A DNA stretch of 16,514 nt from an uncultured Clostridia bacterium (GCA_948560265.1 CAOXTD010000003.1:59897-76410), one strand, 5' to 3'. Shown: positions 1 to 7,385, counted from the stretch's first letter. The notes: generated from the letters alone by a model not told the origin. Numbers and translations: made by a program.

Positions 1-165
1 ATAATGATTTTTTCCATGATCAGTTATATTAGAAACATCTTTAATTAAATACCCATCTTGTAAATCTGGTAATATATTTCCAAATAAAAATGCATTTTTA
101 TCTAGATTAGGTTTATGTTCTAATATTTTATTTCCAATAGCTAGATGAATCCCCCATCTTGGCAT
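1..165 (-). CDS. Zinc-dependent phospholipase C-like protein, N-terminal part (runs off left edge)
   Basis: Only the first 55 codons are present; the gene continues beyond base 1. The start ATG at 165-163 sits behind a strong AGGAGG at about 171-178. The peptide starts MPRWGIHLAIGNKIL and continues FLFGNILPDLQDG (residues 26-38), then ITDHGKNHY (47-55). An early His (residue 7), a FLxGxxxPD segment and a further His are the layout seen at the N-terminus of zinc-dependent phospholipase C-like proteins (PF00882 type), where His and Asp residues bind zinc. The substrate cannot be inferred. It begins 21 bases after the stop of the upstream HAD gene, so the two are probably co-transcribed. The family call rests on the N-terminus alone; the membership is an inference. 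Confidence 0.6.
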   Translation of the reverse strand, partial: MPRWGIHLAIGNKILEHKPNLDKNAFLFGNILPDLQDGYLIKDVSNITDHGKNHY

Positions 166-186
166 ACTATTCCTCCTTTTAGTTTT

Positions 187-849
187 TTATTTTAAAAAGT
201 GTGCAACTCTCTGTTTTATTTTATCTAATTCATGTCCATTTGCAAGGCAAACATTCCATTCTCTCTTTTTAGCAATATTAATGTTTTCTTCTGCATCATC
301 AATAAACAAAATATTTTTAGGTTTTATTTTGCAATCATTTTCCACCATGATATAAATTTCTTCATTTGGTTTTCTACAGTTCATTTCAAAAGATAACCAA
401 ACATAATCGAATTTTGATAGATTATAATGCTTATCTATTCTTGGACTATCAAAACTACATAAATTTGATAAAATTCCTATTTTACACTTATCTTTTAAAC
501 TGTGGGCAAATTTAATAACATCTTTATAGTATTCTACCTTATCAAATTCTTCTTGATATACATTATAAAATTCTTCATAATTACATTGTAAATCAAATAT
601 CTCTTTTTGCTTTTTAAACCATTGTTGTATTTCTTGTTTGGTATTTATTTCGGAAATATACTTATTAGTTTCATTATTATAATCACATTTATTACATTTT
701 TCTATTATTAAATCTGCATCTAATTTATTTTTTGCTAATTTATTTATTACATCCACTCTTGCAGTAAAGCAATTATATTCTCCATTTTTATGGCTTTCTA
801 CTACTCCGCCCCAATCAAAAATAACTATTTTTGTATTTTCCTTTTTCAT
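187..849 (-). CDS. HAD-superfamily hydrolase
   Basis: A 220-residue cytoplasmic HAD-like phosphatase. Motif I is IVIFDWGGVV with the predicted nucleophile Asp12; the usual second Asp is replaced by Gly14, as in the FDxGxV branch that includes YihX-like phosphatases. A helical cap covers roughly 25-110. Motif II is GILSNL (Ser128), motif III is Lys160 in CRKPNEEIY, and motif IV is ILFIDDAEEN (Asp184/Asp185), with the length normal for the family. The substrate is unknown: members act on sugar phosphates, nucleotides and similar small phosphates. No good Shine-Dalgarno precedes the ATG at 849; only a weak GCGAGA is present. Its own promoter lies at 887-915, between the gene and the insertion sequence. 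The next gene downstream is the phospholipase-like ORF. Confidence 0.85.
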   Translation of the reverse strand: MKKENTKIVIFDWGGVVESHKNGEYNCFTARVDVINKLAKNKLDADLIIEKCNKCDYNNETNKYISEINTKQEIQQWFKKQKEIFDLQCNYEEFYNVYQEEFDKVEYYKDVIKFAHSLKDKCKIGILSNLCSFDSPRIDKHYNLSKFDYVWLSFEMNCRKPNEEIYIMVENDCKIKPKNILFIDDAEENINIAKKREWNVCLANGHELDKIKQRVAHFLK

Positions 850-886
850 AACTTTGTCTCGCTTTCAATTACTATTTGTTTAGACA

Positions 887-915
887 ATAATATCATAAAT
901 TTATATTTTTATCAA
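887..915 (-). promoter_or_regulatory. Probable sigma-A promoter of the HAD gene
   Basis: On the minus strand, TTGATA (910-915) and TATTAT (887-892) are separated by exactly 17 bases, and TGA precedes the -10 box (extended -10). Both boxes match consensus at 5 of 6 positions. Transcription would start near 880, giving a leader of about 30 bases. The insertion sequence ends 16 bases upstream of the -35 box, so the promoter is intact. Confidence 0.6.
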
Positions 916-922
916 CGAGTAT

Positions 923-931
923 AAAAATTTT
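923..931. repeat. Left 9-bp target-site duplication (AAAAATTTT)
   Basis: The nine bases just left of the insertion sequence are identical to the nine just right of it (2534-2542). The sequence is simple A/T, so some chance similarity is possible, but its length and its position against both inverted repeats fit a true duplication. Confidence 0.65.
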
Positions 932-1007
932 GATAGTGTCAATTTTTTTTCGGGGAAATTTATTGAAAAATTTTATACCCTCAAAATTGCTCTATAACTA
1001 AACTGTA

Positions 1008-2417
1008 TTAAACAGCCTTTTTATATCCTAATAATTGTTTAAAAAATTGTCTTTCTTCTATAGTTCCAAAATTCATTGCTGGTATTGTTCCAGTTTTAAA
1101 GTTAATACTTTCTTTTATCTTTTTGTTTGCTATATGTCTAATCTTTTCTATTTCTTTAAATTCTATTACTTTTCTTTTGTTATGTACTATTTCTTTAATC
1201 TCTTTTTTATCTGCTTTTACTAATCTTAGTCTACTTACATTATCTACATTAACTGTTTTCCAACCTAATGGTCTACTACTCAATCTAGCAGAATACAAAT
1301 GACTTACATGTCCTTCTGCACTACAACCATGCAACTCTTTTTGATGTTTATACAAATTGCTTATCCCTTCTTTATTGTTTAAAATATATTGTAGTAATTT
1401 TTCTTTTCTTGTTCTGGTAGATTCTTCTATTTCTTCTGCTAATATCTCATACACAATCTCTTTCGTTTGCTCAAAATTTAATGCGTAAAAACTTCTGTAG
1501 ATTCTTCTTTTATATTCCGATTTCTCTTTTTCATTTTCTTTTGTTTGCTTTCCTACTATTCCATTTACTGCCTTCATTAAATGAAATTTATCTAATACAT
1601 TTATACTCTTAGGCAACCATTCTAAACCAGTCTTTATCCAATTAGCTCCATCACCTAAAACATATATATTTTTTACTTTGTCTAGTTCATAAGTGTTATC
1701 TACATATGTTAAAACTTCTTCCCATAAATCATCTATTTTTCCTTTATATACTCCACCAAAGTGTCTCTTATTTTCTAACTTCGTTCGCTTACCATTCTTC
1801 ATAATACTATCATATACAACTATTAATCTTGGTTCTTCAATTCCACCTTTCTGTAAATGAACATGATCTTCATCTGCTATGCAGTAAATATTATCAACCA
1901 CTTTTTTACTACAAATTTTATCTTCTTCTAAATTGATTTTTAGTTCACTTATCTTGTTCATTACAGTTTGCTTTGATATCTCTGTTTTATATACTGCAAT
2001 CTTTCCAGCTTTTTCATAATTAGTTTGTATGGCTTCTTCTATTAATCGAGTTTCGACATTTTCTAATAGCCTTTCATTTGGTGCAATTTTAAAGTATTCA
2101 TCTAAAAGGTATACTTTTTGATTATTTTCTTTATCTAAGTAATATCTTCTTCTAAAATCTATTTCTCCAAATATGGTTGCTATCTTTCTATTATCTTTTT
2201 CTAATGACTCAAATTGCTGTTTTCTTTCTTTTAATTTAAAGATAATATCTTCTGCATATTCTAATGAAAACTTAGTTAAATCATATCCTAACTGCATTAA
2301 GTTGTCCATTAAATTATCAGTAAAATTGCTTAATCCACCTGTTTGAATTGAACTTTTTAAAAATTCTGTCATTAAACTAATGACTTTTTCTTCAAAATCG
2401 TGTAAAATATTTTCCAT
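1008..2417 (-). CDS. ISLre2-family (UPF0236) transposase
   Basis: A 469-residue transposase of the UPF0236/ISLre2 type, full length for the family and with no internal stop. Characteristic stretches are ADEDHVHLQKGG (181-192), YVLGDGANWIKTG (252-264), NVLDKFHLMKAV (273-284) and CSAEGHVSHLYSARLSSRP (365-383). Probable catalytic acidic residues of the DDE-type RNase H-like fold are Asp182 or Asp184, Asp256 and Glu368; this assignment is my inference from their conserved settings. The N-terminal 120 residues are mostly helical and likely bind the element ends. The start ATG at 2417 has GAAGGGAG at good distance, but that site lies in the stem of a long hairpin (2418-2487) expected to limit translation. 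The gene fills the element. Confidence 0.93.
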   Translation of the reverse strand: MENILHDFEEKVISLMTEFLKSSIQTGGLSNFTDNLMDNLMQLGYDLTKFSLEYAEDIIFKLKERKQQFESLEKDNRKIATIFGEIDFRRRYYLDKENNQKVYLLDEYFKIAPNERLLENVETRLIEEAIQTNYEKAGKIAVYKTEISKQTVMNKISELKINLEEDKICSKKVVDNIYCIADEDHVHLQKGGIEEPRLIVVYDSIMKNGKRTKLENKRHFGGVYKGKIDDLWEEVLTYVDNTYELDKVKNIYVLGDGANWIKTGLEWLPKSINVLDKFHLMKAVNGIVGKQTKENEKEKSEYKRRIYRSFYALNFEQTKEIVYEILAEEIEESTRTRKEKLLQYILNNKEGISNLYKHQKELHGCSAEGHVSHLYSARLSSRPLGWKTVNVDNVSRLRLVKADKKEIKEIVHNKRKVIEFKEIEKIRHIANKKIKESINFKTGTIPAMNFGTIEERQFFKQLLGYKKAV

Positions 2418-2487
2418 GAGATACTCCCTTCATTGGTTAAAATTAGTTTTCACCAAAATTATTTTAACACAACTTTGAGAGTATCTC
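2418..2487 (-). promoter_or_regulatory. Transposase leader hairpin masking the ribosome binding site
   Basis: The outer arms GAGATACTC (2418-2426) and GAGTATCTC (2479-2487) are perfect complements. Inside them, GTTAAAAT (2436-2443) pairs with ATTTTAAC (2461-2468), and GTTTT (2446-2450) can continue pairing with AAAAT. In the minus-strand mRNA the downstream outer arm contains GGGAG, the Shine-Dalgarno core, and ends directly at the AUG. Folding would hide both from ribosomes, particularly in transcripts that read in from outside the element. Confidence 0.6.
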
Positions 2488-2533
2488 TTATTTTTTTATC
2501 TTTTTATTTTCCCCGAATATATTTTACACTAAC

Positions 2534-2542
2534 AAAAATTTT
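2534..2542. repeat. Right 9-bp target-site duplication (AAAAATTTT)
   Basis: Identical to 923-931 and directly adjoining the right inverted repeat. From here to the DUF4097 stop at 2729 there is no credible gene, only A/T-rich spacer, a short hairpin GATTGAT/ATCAATC at 2611-2630 and the terminator at 2677-2708. Confidence 0.65.
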
Positions 2543-2676
2543 TGTACTAAATTTTTATTCAAAATACTTGAAAGTTTATAAATTTTATGTTAAAGTTAAG
2601 ATAATGAATTGATTGATGTTTGTATCAATCGTTAAAGGTGTGAAAAAAGTTGTAGATATCTACGCCAACGGCACCA

Positions 2677-2708
2677 AAAAAGAAGTAACAAAAATGTTAC
2701 TTCTTTTT
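2677..2708 (-). terminator. Rho-independent terminator of the XRE/DUF4097 operon
   Basis: AAAAAGAAGTAAC (2677-2689) and GTTACTTCTTTTT (2696-2708) are perfect complements around a 6-base loop. Read on the minus strand, the stem ends in a run of T, 21 bases after the DUF4097 stop codon. The symmetric A/T tails would let it work in both directions. Confidence 0.8.
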
Positions 2709-2728
2709 ACATATTTAAAGAAAAAATA

Positions 2729-3517
2729 CTATTTCCCCACTTTAATATTTCCACAATCACATTCAATTTTTAATGTAATATCAGAATTTCTATTACTTCC
2801 ATTTACTGTACTGTTTCCTAAATCTACTTTAGCATCTACATAAATATCGTTTATTTCATTAACTGTCACATTTCCTAGATCAGCTTTAATAAAAGAATTT
2901 TCTTGAATAGATAACCTATCAATTCTTACATTTCCAGAATCAACTGATATGTTACATTTATTCAAAACTTCTTCAACTTTCACTCCTCCTAAGTCACATT
3001 GAATATTAGCATTTCTAATCTTTCCCACTTCTACATTTCCTGCATCACATTCTACATCTATGCTAGCCTTTTCGAAATTGCCAATTTCACAATTGCCATA
3101 GTCATTTTTGATTGTTATATCTTTTGCATATTTTGTTGGAACATACACAATAATATCATTCTTAACAGTACCAAAACTAAAGAAGAAAAATCTCATTTTT
3201 TTGGTATAATCAATAGATAACTTCTCATAAGATAAATTCACATTAACATCTTGTGTATTATCACCATAAATTACCACTTCAAAATTATCATTTGGAGATT
3301 CTTTAATCATAATATCTCCTGCATCTTGTTTAATATCAATATCTTGTATTTCTTCTAAAGTATAAGTTTGATTAAAAATGACATTGTTACTACTTCTCCC
3401 CCATCTTATCATGCTCTGTCCTCCTCCACATAAATATCTTACTAAGAATATAACTAATCCCAAAATGATAATAGAAAGCAAAACAAGTAAAATAATAATT
3501 CCTGTTTTATTCTTCAT
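2729..3517 (-). CDS. DUF4097-type beta-repeat protein with N-terminal membrane anchor
   Basis: A 262-residue protein with one hydrophobic helix at about 5-27, followed by an extracytoplasmic domain of repeated short beta units. The turn motif D-x-G-N/D/G-x recurs eight times: DAGDI 65, DYGNC 139, DAGNV 158, DLGGV 175, DSGNV 193, DLGNV 213, DLGNS 232 and DCGNI 254. That periodicity is the mark of DUF4097 'putative adhesin' domains, which form a right-handed beta-solenoid-like stack. The molecular function is not established. The start at 3517 has AAGGAGG nine bases upstream and overlaps the end of the XRE gene by 11 bases, so the pair is translationally linked. The likely reading is a membrane-stress or envelope module controlled by the membrane-bound regulator; this is an inference. 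A strong terminator follows. Confidence 0.8.
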   Translation of the reverse strand: MKNKTGIIILLVLLSIIILGLVIFLVRYLCGGGQSMIRWGRSSNNVIFNQTYTLEEIQDIDIKQDAGDIMIKESPNDNFEVVIYGDNTQDVNVNLSYEKLSIDYTKKMRFFFFSFGTVKNDIIVYVPTKYAKDITIKNDYGNCEIGNFEKASIDVECDAGNVEVGKIRNANIQCDLGGVKVEEVLNKCNISVDSGNVRIDRLSIQENSFIKADLGNVTVNEINDIYVDAKVDLGNSTVNGSNRNSDITLKIECDCGNIKVGK

Positions 3518-4148
3518 TATCTTCTTCCTCCTTCAACATAAAAATAAGTTTAACCACTTGGCAAATCAAGCCATTAATCACAAAGATAATCCAAGTAATA
3601 TGCCAAGCAAATGTAATAAAACTAACGATAAAGTAAATTGCTACACAAATACAACTTATAATTCCATTAATTTGTCTTTGAATAGAATTTTGCCTTTTTT
3701 CTGCCTTCGTCTTTTCAAACTTTGGTTTAGACATATAATGCCTAATAATTCGAACGGTTCCCCAACCTATTAATAACAAAAAGATAGAACTTGCAATAAT
3801 AGGATTTGCATGTTGTACTGGAATAGCTATCATTAAGAATGCTACTGCAGCAAAGTAAATAAAGATGGAAGTACTAACTACTTTAGCTGACTTTTCTTTC
3901 ACTTCTTGTTTAGTAAGTACCTTTTCTTCTTTCTTTTGTTGTTCTTCTGACTTTTTACCAGTCAACAATTCTTCTACTCCTATTTCAAATAATTCACATA
4001 ATGGCATAATTTTATCAAAATCTGGAGTGCTTTGGTTTGTCTCCCACTTAGAAACTGTTTGTCTTGTTACGTTTAATTTTTCTGCCATATCATCTTGCGT
4101 TAAATTTTTTGCCTTTCTTAATTCAAATAATCTTTCGCCTAAATTCAT
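3507..4148 (-). CDS. XRE-family regulator with C-terminal membrane helices
   Basis: A 213-residue protein. Residues 1-60 form a Cro/C1-type helix-turn-helix (LTQDDMAEKLNVTRQTVSKW, then E), which binds DNA. A charged Lys/Glu linker (about 68-90) leads to four probable membrane helices near 92-107, 114-132, 160-182 and 184-203, so it is a membrane-attached DNA-binding protein. The open frame extends upstream to a TTG at 4229, but the ATG at 4148 is the better start: AAAGGAG lies nine bases before it and the domain begins right there. A TATAAT (4176-4181, minus) upstream is a possible -10 box without a convincing -35 box. Overlap with the DUF4097 gene indicates one operon. The ligand or signal is unknown. 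Confidence 0.82.
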   Translation of the reverse strand: MNLGERLFELRKAKNLTQDDMAEKLNVTRQTVSKWETNQSTPDFDKIMPLCELFEIGVEELLTGKKSEEQQKKEEKVLTKQEVKEKSAKVVSTSIFIYFAAVAFLMIAIPVQHANPIIASSIFLLLIGWGTVRIIRHYMSKPKFEKTKAEKRQNSIQRQINGIISCICVAIYFIVSFITFAWHITWIIFVINGLICQVVKLIFMLKEEEDNEE

Positions 4149-4317
4149 TTTTATTTGCTCCTTTCTATGGTTAAAATTATAGTCTTTTCGTAAGTTGCTT
4201 TCTATCAATTTGAGTTGGAACTTTGTCAACTAATATTAACATTGCAATATTTTCAAGGGTTTGCACTACCAAAATAATAAAACAAAATTACAAATTTTAC
4301 AACCTTTTTCTCAACTA

Positions 4318-4346
4318 TTGTGTAAAAGTGCTTTTTAGTATATAAT
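4318..4346 (+). promoter_or_regulatory. Probable sigma-A promoter of the HD-hydrolase/RluA operon
   Basis: TTGTGT (4318-4323), a 17-base spacer, and a perfect TATAAT (4341-4346). The start codon at 4390 follows a leader of about 37 bases carrying the AGGGGGA ribosome site. The rest of the divergent intergenic region (4149-4317) is A/T-rich; AATATT occurs twice near 4231-4251 as a possible but unproven operator. Confidence 0.55.
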
Positions 4347-4389
4347 CTTCGAGAAAAAGAAAAGTTGTATTTTAGGGGGAATATTATTT

Positions 4390-4959
4390 ATGAAAGAACA
4401 ATTTGTAGCACTTTTAAAAACAGTTCAAAGAGAAGGCGTGGATAAATTAATCAATTATTTAGAAAATACAGATTTCTATAAAGCTCCTGCTAGTACAAGA
4501 TTTCATGGAAATCATGAGGGTGGTTTATTAGAACATAGTCTTAATGTATATGAAATGTTAAAAGAGAAATTATCTCATAAACCATATTCTGATATGGTAC
4601 AAACTTCTGAAGAAACTATTATTTTAATTACTCTATTACATGACATTTGTAAAACTAACTTCTATACAGTAGATTTTCGCAATAAGAAAAATGAAGATGG
4701 AATTTGGGTAAAAGAACCATACTATACCATTAATGATACAATTCCTTATGGACATGGAGAAAAATCAGTAATGATGATTAGCAAATTTATTGACCTAACT
4801 ATGGAAGAAATGTATTCAATTCGTTGGCATATGGGATTTACAGAGCCAAAGGAATTGTATAATACGATCAGTAGTGTATATGAGAAATTCCCTTTAGCAT
4901 TAGCTTTGCACGAAGCAGATTTAGAAGCTACCTATTTAAAAGAAAGTCGTAATAAATAA
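4390..4959 (+). CDS. HD-domain phosphohydrolase-like protein
   Basis: A 189-residue cytoplasmic protein. The metal-binding HD signature is visible as His49 in GGLLEHSLNV, the His84-Asp85 pair in TLLHDICKTNF, additional His122 and His147, and Asp177 in LHEADLEATY. HD proteins hydrolyse phosphate esters, often of nucleotides, using these residues to bind one or two metal ions. The particular substrate is not evident, and no second domain is fused. The AGGGGGA ribosome site lies about nine bases before the ATG. One base separates its stop from the next start (TAA-T-ATG), so the RluA-type gene is translationally coupled to it. Conserved pairing with RNA modification or nucleotide clean-up is possible but unproven. 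Confidence 0.8.
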   Translation: MKEQFVALLKTVQREGVDKLINYLENTDFYKAPASTRFHGNHEGGLLEHSLNVYEMLKEKLSHKPYSDMVQTSEETIILITLLHDICKTNFYTVDFRNKKNEDGIWVKEPYYTINDTIPYGHGEKSVMMISKFIDLTMEEMYSIRWHMGFTEPKELYNTISSVYEKFPLALALHEADLEATYLKESRNK

Positions 4960-4960
4960 T

Positions 4961-5896
4961 ATGAAGTTAGTATATCAAGTGCCAGAAAAAACAGCATATC
5001 AAACTGTAAAAGAAGTCTTGAAGATAGAGTTTTCTATGTCTGATAGACTTCTGTTAAAATTAAAAAAATTACAAAAAATATCTCTTAATAGCGAACTAAT
5101 TTATGTGTACCACCCTATTCAACAGGGAGACATCATTCAATGTGACTTAGAATATGAAGAAGATAATGCAAATATTGTTCCTACTATTCTTCCTTTTTCT
5201 ATTCTTTATGAAGATGACGGCTATTTAGTAATTGATAAGCCTGCTGGAATTCCTGTGCATCCCTCTTGCGACCATTATACAGATAGTTTATCTAATAGAG
5301 TAAGACATTATTTTGACAAAATTGGATTAAAGAAAAAGATACGACCAGTGAATCGATTAGACAAAGATACTTCTGGTCTAGTTATTTTTGCTAAAAATGA
5401 ATATATCCAAGAATGTCTGGTTAAACAAATGAAGTCAAAAGAATTTGTGAAGAAATATATTGCTGTTGTGAATGGACATTTAGAAAATAAGAAAGGAACT
5501 ATTCAAGCTCCAATTGCTAGAAAAGAAAATAGTATTATTGAAAGATGTGTGAATGCAAATGGTGATACAGCAATTACCCATTATCAAGTATTATCGCAAG
5601 AGCAAATCCAGAAACTATTTCATATAGAAAACCTCAATGAAACAATTAATTTTGATGTTGTAGAATGTACATTAGAAACTGGAAGAACACATCAAATTCG
5701 CGTTCATATGGCTCATATTGGTCATTCTCTTTTAGGCGATACACTTTATGGTACTTCTTCTCCTTTGATTGATAGACAGGCGTTGCATTGCTATTATATG
5801 AGATTTATTCATCCAATTACGAAACAAGAAGTTGCTTATACGAGTAAACTACCAGAAGACATGAATTCCATAATCAAAGAAGTTATGGCACTATAA
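4961..5896 (+). CDS. RluA-family pseudouridine synthase
   Basis: A 311-residue enzyme converting uridine to pseudouridine in rRNA or tRNA. An S4-like RNA-binding segment covers about 15-65 (LLLKLKKLQKISLNSELIYV, then a GD turn at 56-57). The catalytic domain has LVIDKPAGIPVHPS (89-102), the catalytic motif NRLDKDTSGLVIFAK (131-145) with Asp134, and the RluA signatures LETGRTHQIRVHMAHIGHSL (239-258) and LLGDTLYG (257-264). The commonest form of the catalytic motif is HRLD; here it is NRLD, which is also found in the family. The target nucleotide cannot be told from sequence, so no rlu letter is assigned. It is the second gene of the operon and a hairpin terminator begins 17 bases after the stop. 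Confidence 0.92.
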   Translation: MKLVYQVPEKTAYQTVKEVLKIEFSMSDRLLLKLKKLQKISLNSELIYVYHPIQQGDIIQCDLEYEEDNANIVPTILPFSILYEDDGYLVIDKPAGIPVHPSCDHYTDSLSNRVRHYFDKIGLKKKIRPVNRLDKDTSGLVIFAKNEYIQECLVKQMKSKEFVKKYIAVVNGHLENKKGTIQAPIARKENSIIERCVNANGDTAITHYQVLSQEQIQKLFHIENLNETINFDVVECTLETGRTHQIRVHMAHIGHSLLGDTLYGTSSPLIDRQALHCYYMRFIHPITKQEVAYTSKLPEDMNSIIKEVMAL

Positions 5897-5912
5897 ACAT
5901 AGAACATAAAAC

Positions 5913-5950
5913 ACCCACTTAGGCAGTTAGCCAAAGTGGGTCATTTTAGT
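5913..5950. terminator. Bidirectional terminator between rluA-type gene and rnpB
   Basis: ACCCACTT (5913-5920) pairs with AAGTGGGT (5934-5941); inside, GGC (5922-5924) pairs with GCC (5930-5932) across a 5-base loop, with one A-A mismatch. The plus side is followed by CATTTTAGT and the minus side by GTTTTATG. It lies between two converging transcripts and can serve both. Confidence 0.75.
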
Positions 5951-6291
5951 AGCAAATCTATAAGCCGGGTTCTGTCTAGGATAGTCATTTATCTAGTACT
6001 TATATTACTATAAGCCTCAAGCCACCAAATTAGAAGACGGCGAGTAGCCTTAACCTTCTATCTCGGTGTTGCTCCAGATGGGGTTTACACTGACCCGATA
6101 TGTCACCATATCAGCGGTAGGCTCTTACCCTGCCTTTTCATCCTTACCTATAAAATAGGCGGTTATTTTCTGTTGCACTTTCCTTAAGGTTTCCCTCACT
6201 GGACGTTATCCAGCATCATTACTCTATGGAGCCCGGACTTTCCTCGTACGCTGTCTTTCGACTGTGCTATACGCGACTATCCAACTTACTA
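5947..6291 (-). ncRNA. rnpB: RNase P RNA, A-type (rnpB)
   Basis: This is the catalytic RNA that removes 5' leaders from precursor tRNAs. On the minus strand the universal core is plain: GAGGAAAGTCCGGGCTCC (6245-6228) near the 5' end, ACAGAACCCGGCTTATAGA (5975-5957) at the 3' end, plus GGTAAGGATGAAA, GGTAAGAG and TAAACCCC. The same blocks occur in the same order in the E. coli molecule, including the P13/P14 region and a P16 stem (ATAGAAG with CTTCTA), which marks the A-type architecture rather than the Bacillus B-type. Ends were set by closing P1: TAGTAAGTT at the 5' end with GATTTGCTACTA at the 3' end, giving about 345 bases. A consensus-like promoter lies directly upstream and a hairpin terminator follows. 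Confidence 0.96.
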
Positions 6292-6298
6292 CCCTTCT

Positions 6299-6327
6299 AT
6301 TATACTGTATTTTTGAAGAAAAATCAA
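6299..6327 (-). promoter_or_regulatory. rnpB promoter
   Basis: On the minus strand, TTGATT (6322-6327), a 17-base spacer and a perfect TATAAT (6299-6304). Transcription would begin about 7 bases further, close to the folded 5' end of the RNA. The -35 box lies one base past the stop codon of the upstream gene, leaving no room for a terminator between them. Confidence 0.75.
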
Positions 6328-6328
6328 T

Positions 6329-7258
6329 CTATATAATATCCATTTTTCCCATTAAATTTTGATATTGAATAAAGAAAATTTCTCTATCCTGTAATCCAAT
6401 TGCTTTATTTAGCTCATTTACTAGAATATAGCATTGATTGACTAAAGTTTGATTTTGAAAATTCTGTCCTACACTATTTAATAAACTGGTAAACTGTGTA
6501 ATTGCCCCTGAAAGTTGCTTCTTTGCTGATGCCCAATCCTCATTAGAAACATATACATAAGCTGTTACAACAGCATTTTTGATTTCTAATATATTCGTCT
6601 CTTTACTATTCGACTTGTAATCTTCACTATACTTTGGAAGGAGTTGATATAGTTTGGCAATTTCCTCCATAGCCGCTTTTTTATCTTTCTTTTTGATACT
6701 CTGTGTGCTAGAATTCAAATAATCATTAAAAGCTAAGATAGACTTTCCATCTACATTTAAAGCATTTAAATCAATACTAATCGTATTCCAAGATTGATAG
6801 AGATTTTCAATTTGCGTTTGAATTGTCTCCCATTTCGTGTCATACTTACCTTGATTTGCTAAAACCCCATTTTGAGTTTCCTTGCTATTTGGTTTATTAT
6901 TAATCAAATGGTCTTTTGACTGACTTTCTTCTTCATTCTTGGAAGATTTTCCAGAATTTCCCGCAGAGTTATTTTCACTATTAGAACTTTGATTATTCGA
7001 ATTTGATTTTTGACTATCTTGCAAGGAATCAAATTGCCACTCAGAAGAATTATCTTCTTTCAAAAAGCTTCCTATGTGAAGTCCATTAAAATCTCCTAAC
7101 ATTGAAACAAGATAATTATCAATATATTTAATTTCTTGTGTTACTTTTTCCTCTAATGTAAGTTCTTGCTTTCCATTACTTGCAAATACTACTAGTGAAG
7201 ATAAAACAAGTATAACTACAATAATGCTAACGAAAATGATAATAACATTTTTCTTCAT
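6329..7258 (-). CDS. Membrane-anchored or secreted protein of unknown function
   Basis: I do not recognise this 309-residue protein. It begins with Lys-Lys and a hydrophobic helix (about 4-26) ending VVFASNG, which is either a signal peptide with a possible cut after Ala27 or a single anchor; there is no lipobox Cys. Residues 28-75 are a mixed segment with KVTQEIKYIDNYLVSMLGDF. Residues 80-128 are a low-complexity Ser/Asn/Glu/Lys linker. Residues 140-305 look all-helical, containing KWETIQTQIENLYQSWNTIS, NYLN-type polar turns and KKDKKAAMEEIAKLYQLLPK, like a helical-bundle domain outside the membrane. AAAGGA stands ten bases before the ATG. It is a single gene, divergent from the 94-residue ORF, and abuts the rnpB promoter. 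An envelope role is likely but nothing more specific. Confidence 0.8.
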   Translation of the reverse strand: MKKNVIIIFVSIIVVILVLSSLVVFASNGKQELTLEEKVTQEIKYIDNYLVSMLGDFNGLHIGSFLKEDNSSEWQFDSLQDSQKSNSNNQSSNSENNSAGNSGKSSKNEEESQSKDHLINNKPNSKETQNGVLANQGKYDTKWETIQTQIENLYQSWNTISIDLNALNVDGKSILAFNDYLNSSTQSIKKKDKKAAMEEIAKLYQLLPKYSEDYKSNSKETNILEIKNAVVTAYVYVSNEDWASAKKQLSGAITQFTSLLNSVGQNFQNQTLVNQCYILVNELNKAIGLQDREIFFIQYQNLMGKMDII

Positions 7259-7385
7259 CTTAAAAAATTCCTTTCTGCTTTCTTTTTATTTAGTTTGACC
7301 AAAATATTTCCTTTTATTCTCAAGTATAAATATTTTTGTTTGTTGAATACTATTAATAAAGAAAATTTATAAAAAGGAATGAAAA

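Larger units (their letters stand above)
932..2533 (-). mobile_element. ISLre2-family insertion sequence, complete
   Basis: A 1602-bp element carrying one transposase. The left end begins GATAGTGTCAATTTTTTTTC, then GGGGAAA (to 957). The right end, read inwards on the minus strand, begins GTTAGTGTAAAATATATTC, then GGGGAAA. These form imperfect terminal inverted repeats of about 26 bp. A second block is also inverted between the ends: TATACCCTCAAAATTG (974-989) and GATACTCTCAAAGTTG (minus strand, 2485-2470), 13 of 16 identical. The element is flanked on both sides by the 9-bp direct repeat AAAAATTTT, the duplication length known for this family. Boundaries are read from the repeats; since the target is A/T-only, they could be off by a base or two. 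Confidence 0.85.

Noticed and set aside
2677..2708. Inverted repeat considered as an end of a second mobile element
   Set aside because: Its perfect stem, short loop and T run at the end of an operon fit a terminator.
2613..2843. Plus-strand 76-codon open frame between the insertion sequence and the DUF4097 gene
   Set aside because: No ribosome binding site, it runs through the terminator hairpin and then antisense to the real DUF4097 gene; composition is not protein-like.
4149..4229. 27-residue N-terminal extension of the XRE regulator from a TTG start
   Set aside because: The ATG at 4148 has a proper AAAGGAG and begins the DNA-binding domain; the extension has no ribosome site and overlaps likely promoter DNA.
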